Below are positions 9,226 to 17,060 of a stretch of 25,607 nucleotides of DNA, one piece after another. The notes beneath the pieces are model-generated. The model worked only from the letters and a program-made list of their open reading frames with translations. It was not told the origin of the DNA and searched no databases. The stretch's first letter is position 1; the number at the start of each line of letters is the position of its first letter. The DNA is from Verrucomicrobiia bacterium. GTDB lineage: Bacteria > Verrucomicrobiota > Verrucomicrobiia > Verrucomicrobiales > Akkermansiaceae. Position numbers and translations under genes: made by a program. The stretch covers positions 1 to 25,607 of the forward strand of contig CANHKJ010000009.1 in assembly GCA_947460915.1 (NCBI GenBank), written 5' to 3'.

Positions 9226-10185
9226 CTAATTTTGCGGAGATGGAGATTCGTCTCGTATGGAACGACTTGGTTCGTGATGGGCATGGTGGGTAAAAAATTT
9301 TTCAGGTAAAGGCGCCTCGCTGGTTAGGGTGAGTCGTAGCGCTTCAGGCCCCCCTTTAGCTCGTGGGAGTCCTTGAAGTATCAGTTCGACAATCACGCCG
9401 GAATTGCGACGGTAGGTAAATTCCATTACGCGCGGACCAGGGATGTTGGTCGACTTTTTTCTAGCCACTAGCCTAGCTTGCGCTTGATCATCGGCGATGT
9501 TGACTAGTGATAAATCATAGTCAGAACTAAGTTGATTGAGGCTACTTGTTAGGTCGAGAAATATTGCATCTTGTTGCTCACCAGGAAGTGCACTACGGAA
9601 ACGGGCTAGGTCATTGGTTTGCTTTACGGGACCATGGCCTACGATGTCCCAATTCACGATTCCATCGCTGCCGGTGATGCGCTCTCCACCTTCGGAAATC
9701 GGTAGAACGAGAACAAATTGCCGTTCGCCACGCAAGTGCAATTTTGCTCCCTCGTAGGTAAATGCATGACCATTTTTCATTGCTATCTTAGAGTCGCCCT
9801 TCACCACAGATATCGAGTAAGTTCGGTCGCCTGCTTGTGCTGCTTTTCTCATGATATCCAAAGCGGCAGCAGCGGTCGCAGGACTAGGCATGACAGAGAA
9901 AAAAACAAATCCGAGAATCAGCAGAGCCGCGGCGGCCCAACCACTCCAACTCCAAATGTGTGACTTCGTTGCGAAAGAAGATCCTTTTCGTTCATCTTTA
10001 CCGCGCGATTTCGAATCAAGTATGCCAGATCTCCACGACAGTAAGGCGTGCATGTGCATTTGCCCACAATACGTCTCAAGGGCGTTAGAGTCGGAGCCCA
10101 AAGTTTGATTCAACAATGATGAATTATATTCAGTTAGCTCGCCATCCAAAGCCGATTGTATAGCGCGCTCAAAATCCTTGCTCAT
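9226..10185 (-). CDS. Membrane-anchored anti-sigma factor with LolA-like periplasmic domain
   Basis: The 319-residue product has a cytoplasmic N-terminal part (1-80) that would bind the sigma factor, one membrane helix at about 82-99 (WAAAALLILGFVFFSV), and a periplasmic beta-rich part (about 110-300). The periplasmic part includes TYSISVVKG, KLHLRGERQFVLVLP and GSDGIVNWDIVGHGP. These patterns recall LolA/LolB/RseB-like folds that bind hydrophobic ligands, but I see no diagnostic motif, so this part is tentative. ATG 10185 overlaps the sigma-factor stop as ATGA and follows a GGAGG Shine-Dalgarno, which fixes the start. The role of anti-sigma factor is inferred from this coupling and the topology. 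It probably releases the sigma factor when a glycan or envelope signal is sensed. Confidence 0.7.
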   Translation of the reverse strand: MSKDFERAIQSALDGELTEYNSSLLNQTLGSDSNALETYCGQMHMHALLSWRSGILDSKSRGKDERKGSSFATKSHIWSWSGWAAAALLILGFVFFSVMPSPATAAAALDIMRKAAQAGDRTYSISVVKGDSKIAMKNGHAFTYEGAKLHLRGERQFVLVLPISEGGERITGSDGIVNWDIVGHGPVKQTNDLARFRSALPGEQQDAIFLDLTSSLNQLSSDYDLSLVNIADDQAQARLVARKKSTNIPGPRVMEFTYRRNSGVIVELILQGLPRAKGGPEALRLTLTSEAPLPEKFFTHHAHHEPSRSIRDESPSPQN

Positions 10186-10715
10186 GCTGACTCCTCCTTC
10201 GCGAGTGTGGTGGTGATGCATTCTTGTAAAATTCTTCTAATGCGATACAACATCGCGGCTAAAGCGTTTTCTGGCTCTCCTTTTAGACCTGCCATTTCAC
10301 GAACTGTTTTTCCTTGTTGATAACGTTCTTCGATTAGATTTCGTTGGTGCTGCGGCAGTTTTTGAAGACAGCGTTCTAGTGCCGCCAATTGTCGCTCTGA
10401 TTCAATCGACATTTTCTCCATCGCGTCAGCAACTTTCTCTGCCACATCGTTGTCTAAAATTAACCGAGAACGTGATTGTCGAGAGCGCCAAGCCATCACT
10501 TCGAAGCGCGCTAATGTCAGTGCCCAGTTGATGAATGGTTTTTTCACATCATAGTGATAAAATGCCCGGCATAACTTGAGATTTGTCTCCTGCAGCACAT
10601 CTGCTGCTTCGTCACTCCCGCCCATCAGCGTTATGATAAATGCATAAATGGAACTCTGCGCCGCAGCGAGTTGTTGGGCAAATTCGGGAGTCATTTGTGG
10701 TGGCGTTTCATTCAT
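10182..10715 (-). CDS. ECF-like sigma-70 factor (Rhodopirellula/Verrucomicrobium subfamily)
   Basis: The 177-residue protein has sigma region 2 at about 15-85 (SDEAADVLQETNLKLC, then KPFINWALTLARFEVMAWRR-like core recognition helices) and region 4 at about 110-165 (LPQHQRNLIEERYQQGKTV, then a helix-turn-helix ending LYRIRRILQECI). The pattern fits the short sigma-70 subfamily first defined in Rhodopirellula and Verrucomicrobium. ATG 10715 is chosen because the region upstream is unlike sigma factors. The gene is first of a five-gene operon and overlaps the anti-sigma gene by 4 bases. It presumably directs RNA polymerase to its own promoter and to the sulfatase operon. Upstream lies a 207-base divergent intergenic region shared with the beta-helix genes. 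Confidence 0.85.
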   Translation of the reverse strand: MNETPPQMTPEFAQQLAAAQSSIYAFIITLMGGSDEAADVLQETNLKLCRAFYHYDVKKPFINWALTLARFEVMAWRSRQSRSRLILDNDVAEKVADAMEKMSIESERQLAALERCLQKLPQHQRNLIEERYQQGKTVREMAGLKGEPENALAAMLYRIRRILQECITTTLAKEESA

Positions 10716-10922
10716 TCGATCAGTATGAGCATGGTAGAGTAGAGTATGACGATTTTTTTTACGTTTTGTGTTATGAAGCAAAGTGAGAGTATGCATTCGG
10801 CACTCTGATGAGATTCTATGCTTCAACGATAAAGGAAGCAAGCCTGACTGAGTATTGGGATGATTGCATGACGACTTATTCCATTGATTGTAGAGATGGC
10901 AACGCTAGCATAGGATTGCTCT
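10716..10922. promoter_or_regulatory. Divergent intergenic region between sigma operon and beta-helix genes
   Basis: These 207 bases separate the divergent starts at 10715 (minus) and 10923 (plus), so promoters for both directions must lie here or further inside the genes. A run of eight T/A at about 10752-10760 and GAGTATG-like direct repeats near 10743 and 10790 are visible. I cannot assign a -35/-10 pair. If the sigma factor is autoregulated, its target promoter should be in this stretch. Confidence 0.4.
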
Positions 10923-12754
10923 ATGAACCGATCCACTCAGCACATTGGCATCAACTTATCCTGTCTTATCATTTATGATAGGCTGGTTCTGCTTCTAACA
11001 TATTTCTTCTCGCTGATCTTGGCTAGTGCTCAGGGAGATCATCTCTCGCCGCATCAGCGGGAGATTCTGGAATCGAAATCGCCAGCGCCGATGGACTATC
11101 ATTTCAGCTTCGATCTGCCAGCAGGGCCGCAGTTTTCTGATGCCGAAAAAGCAGCACAACATGAGCGAGGAAAAGGGCTCATGCCGATGGTGATGCAGGC
11201 TTTCAACAGTGGCGCGCGGGAAGTTCGCATCCCGCCGGGGGACTATCGTTTCGGCAAGGGGACGTGGGACAAGGACGGGCCGGTGTATGCGCTGGATTTC
11301 CGGGGAATGAAGCGCGAATCCGACAAGCCGTTCCGCATCCTAGCACAGGGCGTCACATTCTGGTTTGAGTTGCCGCCGGATCAGGCACCCAGCGCACACT
11401 TCGCGCTCGGGTTCGTGAATTGCAATCACCTCTCGCTCGAGGGAGCCACGCTGGATCGTGATCCGCGTGGTTGCATGGAGGGCCGTATCACGCAGCTCGA
11501 TGAAGCGGGCAATCGAATCGAGATCGAGGCGACGAAGGGCACGCTCATCCTTTCAATGCAGACGGTACCTTCTGTGCGGCGTTGTATGCCTTGCAACATC
11601 GCGGTCCGGCACGACTGGCGTTTCGCAGTGTGGAGCCCGGTAAGCAGCCGGGGCGTTACTGGGTGCATCTCGCAGAGAAGTCTGAGCTGCTGAGCACGAA
11701 TCGCGATCCGGCGTGGATTCGCGCGTATGGCGATGCGGGCACGCTGCAAGTCGGGGACGGCCTCTGCCTGCTGCACACGACGACGACCGCCATCGGCGTG
11801 ATGCACTCCAAAAGCATGGAGTTCATCGGCGTGCGCAATTACATTACGAAAGGCTGTGTGCGCGAGTTCGGCGGAGGTGGCGGACATCTGTGGAAGGATT
11901 GCTACTTCGGCCCTCGACCCGGCACCTGTCACTGGCAGGGCTCCGATGGCTTCCTCAGCGGCTGCATGGAGCGCGGTAGTACGCTCGTTGGCTGCACAAT
12001 GCTGCACACCACCGATGACCTGATCAATTTCAACGGCTTGTGGGGTTGCGTTGAGAAAGTCTCGGGTCGGAACATCACGCTGCATCAGGATTCGCACATG
12101 CCTGCGCTGCAAGGCGACATGTTGAACTTCTTCGACAAGCAAACCGGTGCGCCGCTCGGTACCGCCGTCGTTGAGTCCGCGAATAAACTCTCGTTCATGC
12201 TGGATCGCGACGCAGAATCCTTGGCGAATGCCGTAGCGGAAAACCCACGTTGGCAGAACGATGGCTGGGAAATTCGGAACTGCGATTTCCGCGACAGCTA
12301 TCAGCGCTTGCTCATTCAGGGCGGCAATGGCGGAACGCTGCGCGACAGCCGTTTCAGCCGCATTGGTTCGGGCATCTACCTCGACAGCAACTTCTTTACC
12401 CGCAACGAAGGCGGCATCTGTCGGCGTATTCGCATCGAAAACAATGTTTTCGAAGACATGGCCATTCATCCTGATGGCGTGACCTTGCAGGCGGGATTTC
12501 AATCGCTCAATCATAACGCCCGAACGCCATTACTTAGCGACCTCATAGTGCGGGGCAATCGATTCATCAACTCGGGCCAATACGCGATCCAGTTCAGCCT
12601 CGTTTCCGGCGGAGAGATCTCCGGCAACTCTTTCGTAGACTCCGGCAAGCCACGCATTCTCTCTGGCAAGGCATCACCTCAGGAGAATTCACAACCACGA
12701 TCACAGCCATGGAAACTCAATCAATGCCAAGACATCAAAGTGAAAGAAAACTGA
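10923..12754 (+). pseudogene. Frameshifted secreted beta-helix protein (paralogue of the next gene)
   Basis: The 5' part in one frame (10923 to about 11545) encodes a signal peptide (LVLLLTYFFSLILASAQ) and LSPHQREIL..FSFDLPAGPQFSDAEKA. The 3' part continues in another frame from about 11546 to 12754 (HPFNADGTFCAALYALQ, FGGGGGHLWKDCYFGPRPG, TTDDLINFNGLWG, then beta-helix rungs). The two halves align end to end with the intact gene at 12757. Between EI and PF the paralogue has 57 bases and this copy 23, so about 34 bases are missing, which breaks the frame. The downstream half has no stop over 390 codons, so the lesion looks recent. It could be a true pseudogene or yield two fragments. A sequencing indel alone would not explain eleven lost residues. 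The intact form would be a secreted glycan-active beta-helix. Confidence 0.75.
11041..11254 (+). repeat. Near-identical block shared by the tandem paralogues, copy 1
   Basis: This 214-base block aligns without gaps to 12836-13049. By eye about nine in ten bases match, including the long runs around GATCTGCCAGCAGGGCCGC and ATGCCGATGGTGATGCAGGC. Outside it the two genes diverge sharply in both sequence and base composition, so this is a homogenised segment, not just general homology. It encodes the N-terminal region after the signal peptide. Confidence 0.85.
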
Positions 12755-12756
12755 CC

Positions 12757-14706
12757 ATGAGAATTACCGTCTTTGTTTTCACCGTGCTAGTCTGTTCTGT
12801 AGTTGCCCCGCTCTGCGCCAACGATGCCCACTTTCATCTCTCGCCGCATCAGCGGGAGATTTTGGCTGCGAAATCACCAGCACCGATGGAGTATCATTTC
12901 AGTTTCGATCTGCCAGCAGGGCCGCAGTTTTCTGATGCTGAAAAAGCAGAACAACGTGAGCGAGGGAAAGGGGTCATGCCGATGGTGATGCAGGCTTTCA
13001 ACAGTGGCGCAGGGGAAGTTCGCATCCCACCGGGGGACTATCGTTTCGGACAGGAATATCAAGTGGGCGCGAAGACATTTTACCCGCTGCATTTTGAAGG
13101 TATGCAACGCGATGCCACAAATCCGTTTGTGATCGATGCCACGGGTGCGACTTTTTGGTTCGATCTGGATGATGAGCAAATGCCGCCGGGTCATCGTTGT
13201 ATTGGATTCTTTGATTGTCGCAACATCGTTTTGCGCGGCGCGATCATTGATCGTGGCACGCGCGGCTGCATCGAAGGGCGCATCACGAAGATTGATCGGG
13301 AAGGCAATCGTTTTGAAATTCAGCCATCGCCAGGCATCGTTGTGCCGAAAACCTACAAAGGCGATCAGCGACTGTTACCATTTAAGAGCGATGGACGATT
13401 TTGCGCGCCACTTTACGATTTGCAGCAAGGCAAGCAGAAGCTCGGCTACGTTCACATCAAGCCTTCCTCTGATGGTAGATATTGGGTGTCGATGAAGGAT
13501 CCAGATTTGATGGATCGACTCCACGATGCGAACTGGGAACGAGCCTTTGGTGAGTTGGGGATGTTGCGTGTGGGCGATGGATTGTCATGCCTCTTCACCA
13601 CTGCGATGGCGATTCAGTTAGAGGATTCGGCGAATATCACGCTCCATGGTGTGAGCCTCTATGTGGCTAAGGGTGGCCCAGGAGAAAGCGGTGGAGATGG
13701 TGGGCATCTGTGGAAAGACTGCTACTTCGGCCCACGGCCTGGGACCAGTCAATGGAAAGGGGCGGAAGGTTTTTTGTGTCGCGCTACACGTTATGGAACC
13801 ACGATGGATCACGTTACGATTCGCCACACGGCGGACGATCTGCAAAATTTCCACGGCATCTGGGGTAAGGTGGTATCTGTTTCTGGTAAGCAAGTGACCA
13901 TGGAAAAAAATTGGGGGCTGCGACCTAAATTGAAAAACGCGAAGCCAGGGGATCGGCTGCGTTTCATTCATCGCAAAACAGGCGCATTTCTCGGCGAGGC
14001 AAAACTTGCCGCAATCAAGGATTTTGTCATCACGCTCGACCAAGACGCGGCACCTTTTGCCGATGGCCAAGCAGAGTGGCCAGATCACCAATGTGCGGGT
14101 TGGCTCGTACAGCATTGCTTGTTTGAAGATAACTTCCAAACCTTCGGGATCATGTCTGGTCCAGGGACTTTGCGAGATTGCAATTTCCATCGCATGGGCA
14201 ATGCAATTGGCATTAATACGGGTATCGGAATGGTTGGTGGCATCCCGCATGATATCACGATTGCTGACAATACCTTCATCGATGTCAACCCGCGCCCGCA
14301 CCGTCCGAGCATCGAAGTGCGCTCGCATAACGCACTGGGTCATCAAGGGGCCATTCCTATCGAGCGCTTGATCATTTCTAACAATTCTTTTTCTCGCAGC
14401 GGCGGACCCGCGATGAGTCTCGTCGGTTTGAAAAATTCATGCATCGAGAACAATACGATCGACTCACCCATAGGCGCGACACTGATTGCGCGACCTAACG
14501 AGAAATCGGATCGCCAAGCGATCATGCTGCGTCATAGCCAAGGAGTTACGTTTCAAAACAATACCCTAAAAGATCCCGGAAATCACACCCAACCCGATGC
14601 GAATAGCGGCAGTCGTTTGCTCGGGCTCCTGCAAACACGATCGATCACGCTCGATGGAAAAAAGATTGCCAACTTTTTCACCTCTGCTTCTCCTAAGCGA
14701 AAATGA
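12757..14706 (+). CDS. Secreted right-handed beta-helix protein, GH110-like (intact paralogue)
   Basis: The 649-residue protein has a signal peptide (MRITVFVFTVLVCSVVAPLCA). An N-terminal region (FSFDLPAGPQFSDAEKA, residues 49-64; PPGDYRFG, 91-98) resembles the first coils of pectate-lyase-3/polygalacturonase-like helices. Residues about 290-640 contain many short repeated strands with Asn ladders (ISNNSFS, IENNTID, FQNNTLK), typical of parallel beta-helices. HTADDLQNFHGIWG places Asp360-Asp361 before N-F-H-G, with Glu337 in GAEGF 23 residues earlier. This spacing recalls the catalytic aspartates of GH110 alpha-1,3-galactosidases, but with Glu in place of the first Asp. ATG 12757 is two bases after the stop of the broken paralogue, so they share a transcript. 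Enzymatic activity on galactose-containing glycans is inferred. Confidence 0.7.
   Translation: MRITVFVFTVLVCSVVAPLCANDAHFHLSPHQREILAAKSPAPMEYHFSFDLPAGPQFSDAEKAEQRERGKGVMPMVMQAFNSGAGEVRIPPGDYRFGQEYQVGAKTFYPLHFEGMQRDATNPFVIDATGATFWFDLDDEQMPPGHRCIGFFDCRNIVLRGAIIDRGTRGCIEGRITKIDREGNRFEIQPSPGIVVPKTYKGDQRLLPFKSDGRFCAPLYDLQQGKQKLGYVHIKPSSDGRYWVSMKDPDLMDRLHDANWERAFGELGMLRVGDGLSCLFTTAMAIQLEDSANITLHGVSLYVAKGGPGESGGDGGHLWKDCYFGPRPGTSQWKGAEGFLCRATRYGTTMDHVTIRHTADDLQNFHGIWGKVVSVSGKQVTMEKNWGLRPKLKNAKPGDRLRFIHRKTGAFLGEAKLAAIKDFVITLDQDAAPFADGQAEWPDHQCAGWLVQHCLFEDNFQTFGIMSGPGTLRDCNFHRMGNAIGINTGIGMVGGIPHDITIADNTFIDVNPRPHRPSIEVRSHNALGHQGAIPIERLIISNNSFSRSGGPAMSLVGLKNSCIENNTIDSPIGATLIARPNEKSDRQAIMLRHSQGVTFQNNTLKDPGNHTQPDANSGSRLLGLLQTRSITLDGKKIANFFTSASPKRK
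12836..13049 (+). repeat. Near-identical block shared by the tandem paralogues, copy 2
   Basis: This is the partner of the block at 11041-11254. The gapless alignment starts at ATCTCTCGCCGCATCAGCGG and ends at GACTATCGTTTCGG. Most differences are in third codon positions. The identity ends abruptly where gene 1 encodes KGTWDKDG and this gene encodes QEYQVGAK. Confidence 0.85.
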
Positions 14707-14868
14707 TCGTGCACCATGCATGGGTATAAGTGTAATGAGAACGCATGAGATCGAAGCTTGTTTGATAGTGCAACGTATGGAAGTGGGCCTTGCGGCAGAT
14801 GATACATTCCTTGTTGACCTCGGAGGGATCAAAAAATAGAATCACGGGGCCACTTCGCATACTGCCCT

Positions 14869-15741
14869 ATGAAAAATAATCCACTCAGCCGCATCATCGC
14901 TACGATCCTATGCATTGTCTTCGGCTCGCCAGCTTGGGCAGAGGAGCCTGTTCCTGCAGCAACCGTTCCTTTGTGGCCAAAGGACAAGATGCCAGGGAAT
15001 TGCTCCCAAGGGTCAGAAAAAGCAATGCCCGCGCGGGGAGATAGCGTGATTCGTCTAATAGATATTAACCTGCCGACCATCACCGTCTTCAAAGCTCCTA
15101 AGGCTGATAAGCCAACTCCTGCCGTGATCATCTGCCCCGGTGGAGGCTACAGTATTCTCGCTTTCAACAAAGAAGGAACTGAAGTTGCGGCATGGCTCAA
15201 TACCATTGGCATCACCGGCATCGTTCTCAAATACCGGGTGCCTAACAACCGAGATGGAGCATTTCAGGATATCCAACGCGCCATGCGTCTGGTGAGGCAT
15301 CGCGCTGCTGACTGGAATATCTCACTTCAACATATTGGAGTTATGGGCTTCTCCGCTGGAGGCCATCTCTCTGCGCGGCTTAGCACGAATGCGGATCAAT
15401 CTACCTATCCCAACCTTGACGATGCAGACAAAGAAAAGCTCCGTCCCGATTTCGCGATCCTAGTGTACCCTGCTTATCTCAACGAAGGACCAGGGAAAAT
15501 TTCAGCCGCACTTCCCGTCAACGACAAGACGCCGCCGACCTACATTGTTCATGCTGAAGACGATAAATCGTTTATTGCGGGGAGCAAAGTTTACCACGCA
15601 GCACTGCAGCAGGCCAAGGTTTCTAACGAGTTTTTCCATTGCGCCACCGGTGGTCACGGTCATGGCTTGCGCTCTGATCAGGCAGTCGGCGCTTGGCCGA
15701 AAAAGTGCCAAGAGTGGTTGATTAAATCTGGCATACGCTAA
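14869..15741 (+). CDS. Secreted acetyl (xylan) esterase-like alpha/beta hydrolase, BD-FAE-like
   Basis: The 290-residue product has a signal peptide ending near SPAWA (residue 24). VIICPGGGY (87-95) forms the oxyanion hole, GFSAGGHLSARL carries Ser162, HAEDDKSF carries the acid (Asp231 or Asp232), and GGHGHGL carries His263. The block EVAAWLNTIGITGIVLKYRVP and the FQDIQRAMRLVRHRAADW helix are typical of the BD-FAE/acetyl-xylan-esterase-like group, which removes acetyl or feruloyl groups from plant and algal polysaccharides. It lies 162 bases after the beta-helix gene in the same direction and may share its transcript. The intervening bases hold a 10-base palindrome CCATGCATGG at 14714-14723 but nothing else I can assign. 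It is convergent with the P450 gene. Confidence 0.85.
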   Translation: MKNNPLSRIIATILCIVFGSPAWAEEPVPAATVPLWPKDKMPGNCSQGSEKAMPARGDSVIRLIDINLPTITVFKAPKADKPTPAVIICPGGGYSILAFNKEGTEVAAWLNTIGITGIVLKYRVPNNRDGAFQDIQRAMRLVRHRAADWNISLQHIGVMGFSAGGHLSARLSTNADQSTYPNLDDADKEKLRPDFAILVYPAYLNEGPGKISAALPVNDKTPPTYIVHAEDDKSFIAGSKVYHAALQQAKVSNEFFHCATGGHGHGLRSDQAVGAWPKKCQEWLIKSGIR

Positions 15742-15807
15742 TCGCTGGAAGTGTGCTCACTCTGATAATCTATTCTTTCTAAAAGAGCGATTACGCCAGC
15801 GATAGAA

Positions 15808-16950
15808 CTAGACGATTTTCGAGCATTTTACACGCAACAACTCGTAGCCGATTTTGCGAGTGTAGTCAGGTTCCTTTTCGATGAGTTCTACAGTTTCGAG
15901 AATTTCGATTTGTGAAACGCGTTCGCTGAACTTTTGAATCAAAGCGCGCATTATGGCTCGTGCATGGTGGGCGCCGAGGCAGAGATGCGCACCGAAGCCG
16001 AAAGACACATGCGGGTTGGGTTTGCGATCGAGTCGAATTTCGTTAGGTTCATCGAAGACTTCGGGATCGCGGTTGGCGGATGACCAGCATAGAGAGACCA
16101 GTCCTTGAGGTTGCACCTCGAAACCATGGACGTCTGTTTTTACGGGGCAGACGCGGCCTATGTGGGTGAGGGGAATGAATACTCGGAAAAACTCTTCGGA
16201 GGCGAGCGTGATGCGGTCAGGGTTTTCGCGAATCCATTGCAAGGCTTGCGGGTTTTGTGCGAAGTAAGAAATGATGCGCGTGACGGTGTGAATGATGGTA
16301 TCGCGGCCACCAGCAAAGGCGATGTTAGCGTAGCCGAGTTTTTCTTCCATGGTCAGAGGTCGGCCCGAGAATTGCGCTTGATTCAAGGCTGAGAAAAAAT
16401 CGTCGCCGTGTTGTTCTGCCGCGGCCTCGAACATTTGCTGGCAGTATTTTTCCATGAATGGGCCTTTGGATTTTCCGTCGCCATCTTTGAACACATGAAT
16501 GCCCCAACTGACCCATAACTCGGCTTCGGTTTCGGGCACATTGAGCAGATAGGTGAGGGCATAGGATTGCAGTGGGATCGCGAAGTCTTTGACGGCATCG
16601 ATCGATTCAGCGGCGAGAGCTTTGGTAAGCAGAGTGTCGATCAATTGATGAATCTTCGCGAGCACATCGGGTTGTTTCGGACGCAGAAAAAATGGTTCAA
16701 CAATTTTCCGGTATTCTGCATGAAGCGGCGGATCGACTTCGAGTGGATATTGGCGCACGGTGCGGACTTCTTCTTCGGATGGAATGGGAATGCGTAGCGG
16801 GGCATCCGAGCTATACTTTGTCGTATCTTTTGCCGCTCCACGAACATCCTTGTGGCGCAGAATCATGGGCACACGCGCTCCTTGAAACGTGCCAATGTGA
16901 ATCGGGCATTTCGCGCGGGCTTGTTGAAAGGGATCGTCGTGAGAGTTCAT
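15808..16950 (-). CDS. Soluble bacterial cytochrome P450 monooxygenase
   Basis: The 380-residue protein has every P450 landmark: the I-helix AFAGGRDTI (Asp217, Thr218 for oxygen activation), the K-helix E-F-F-R (Glu253, Arg256), and the haem-binding loop FGFGAHLCLGAH with the axial ligand Cys324. There is no signal peptide or membrane anchor, so it is a cytoplasmic class I-type P450 needing a ferredoxin and reductase, neither of which is in the window. ATG 16950 is chosen over a longer frame because the extension lacks P450 character and would overlap the divergent gene at 17061. Marine bacteria use P450s of the CYP236 group to demethylate 6-O-methyl-galactose from algal galactans. The sulfatase and galactosidase-like neighbours suggest a similar role, but the subfamily cannot be assigned by eye. 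Confidence 0.9.
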   Translation of the reverse strand: MNSHDDPFQQARAKCPIHIGTFQGARVPMILRHKDVRGAAKDTTKYSSDAPLRIPIPSEEEVRTVRQYPLEVDPPLHAEYRKIVEPFFLRPKQPDVLAKIHQLIDTLLTKALAAESIDAVKDFAIPLQSYALTYLLNVPETEAELWVSWGIHVFKDGDGKSKGPFMEKYCQQMFEAAAEQHGDDFFSALNQAQFSGRPLTMEEKLGYANIAFAGGRDTIIHTVTRIISYFAQNPQALQWIRENPDRITLASEEFFRVFIPLTHIGRVCPVKTDVHGFEVQPQGLVSLCWSSANRDPEVFDEPNEIRLDRKPNPHVSFGFGAHLCLGAHHARAIMRALIQKFSERVSQIEILETVELIEKEPDYTRKIGYELLRVKCSKIV

Positions 16951-17019
16951 GATGGTTTTTACTTCGTGAGCAAGGCACAGATAACTCGAAGACGAAACGG
17001 ATGCCACCAAAAAGATGGT

Positions 17020-17060
17020 GCTGTCTGTAATAATAGCAAACGAAAGCAAGTAAAGACAGC
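17020..17060. promoter_or_regulatory. Inverted repeat before the GTG start of the beta-helix operon
   Basis: GCTGTCT at 17020-17026 is the exact inverse complement of AGACAGC at 17054-17060, which abuts the GTG start codon at 17061. A smaller repeat, CACCA/TGGTG (17005-17009 and 17016-17020), adjoins it. The site lies in the 110-base divergent region between the P450 and the beta-helix gene. It could be an operator or an RNA hairpin near the start codon. Seven-base repeats also arise by chance, so this is a weak call. Confidence 0.25.

Noticed and set aside
11530..11600. Programmed ribosomal frameshifting as the explanation for the split beta-helix gene
   Set aside because: No slippery heptamer is visible, and the copy lacks about eleven residues relative to its paralogue, which points to a deletion.
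11426..12514. Long antisense open frame (362 codons) opposite the broken beta-helix gene
   Set aside because: It mirrors the GC-rich codon pattern of the plus-strand gene, has low-complexity Ala/Val/Arg composition, no recognisable domain and no start signal. The plus-strand protein aligns with its paralogue over the same bases.
13618..14346. 242-codon minus-strand ORF opposite the intact beta-helix gene
   Set aside because: It has no recognisable domain or start signal and lies wholly within a well-supported plus-strand coding region.
15741..15803. ATCGCTGG/CCAGCGAT inverted repeat between the convergent esterase and P450 genes
   Set aside because: The repeat is perfect, but the 47-base spacing is too wide for a terminator hairpin, and an eight-base match can occur by chance.
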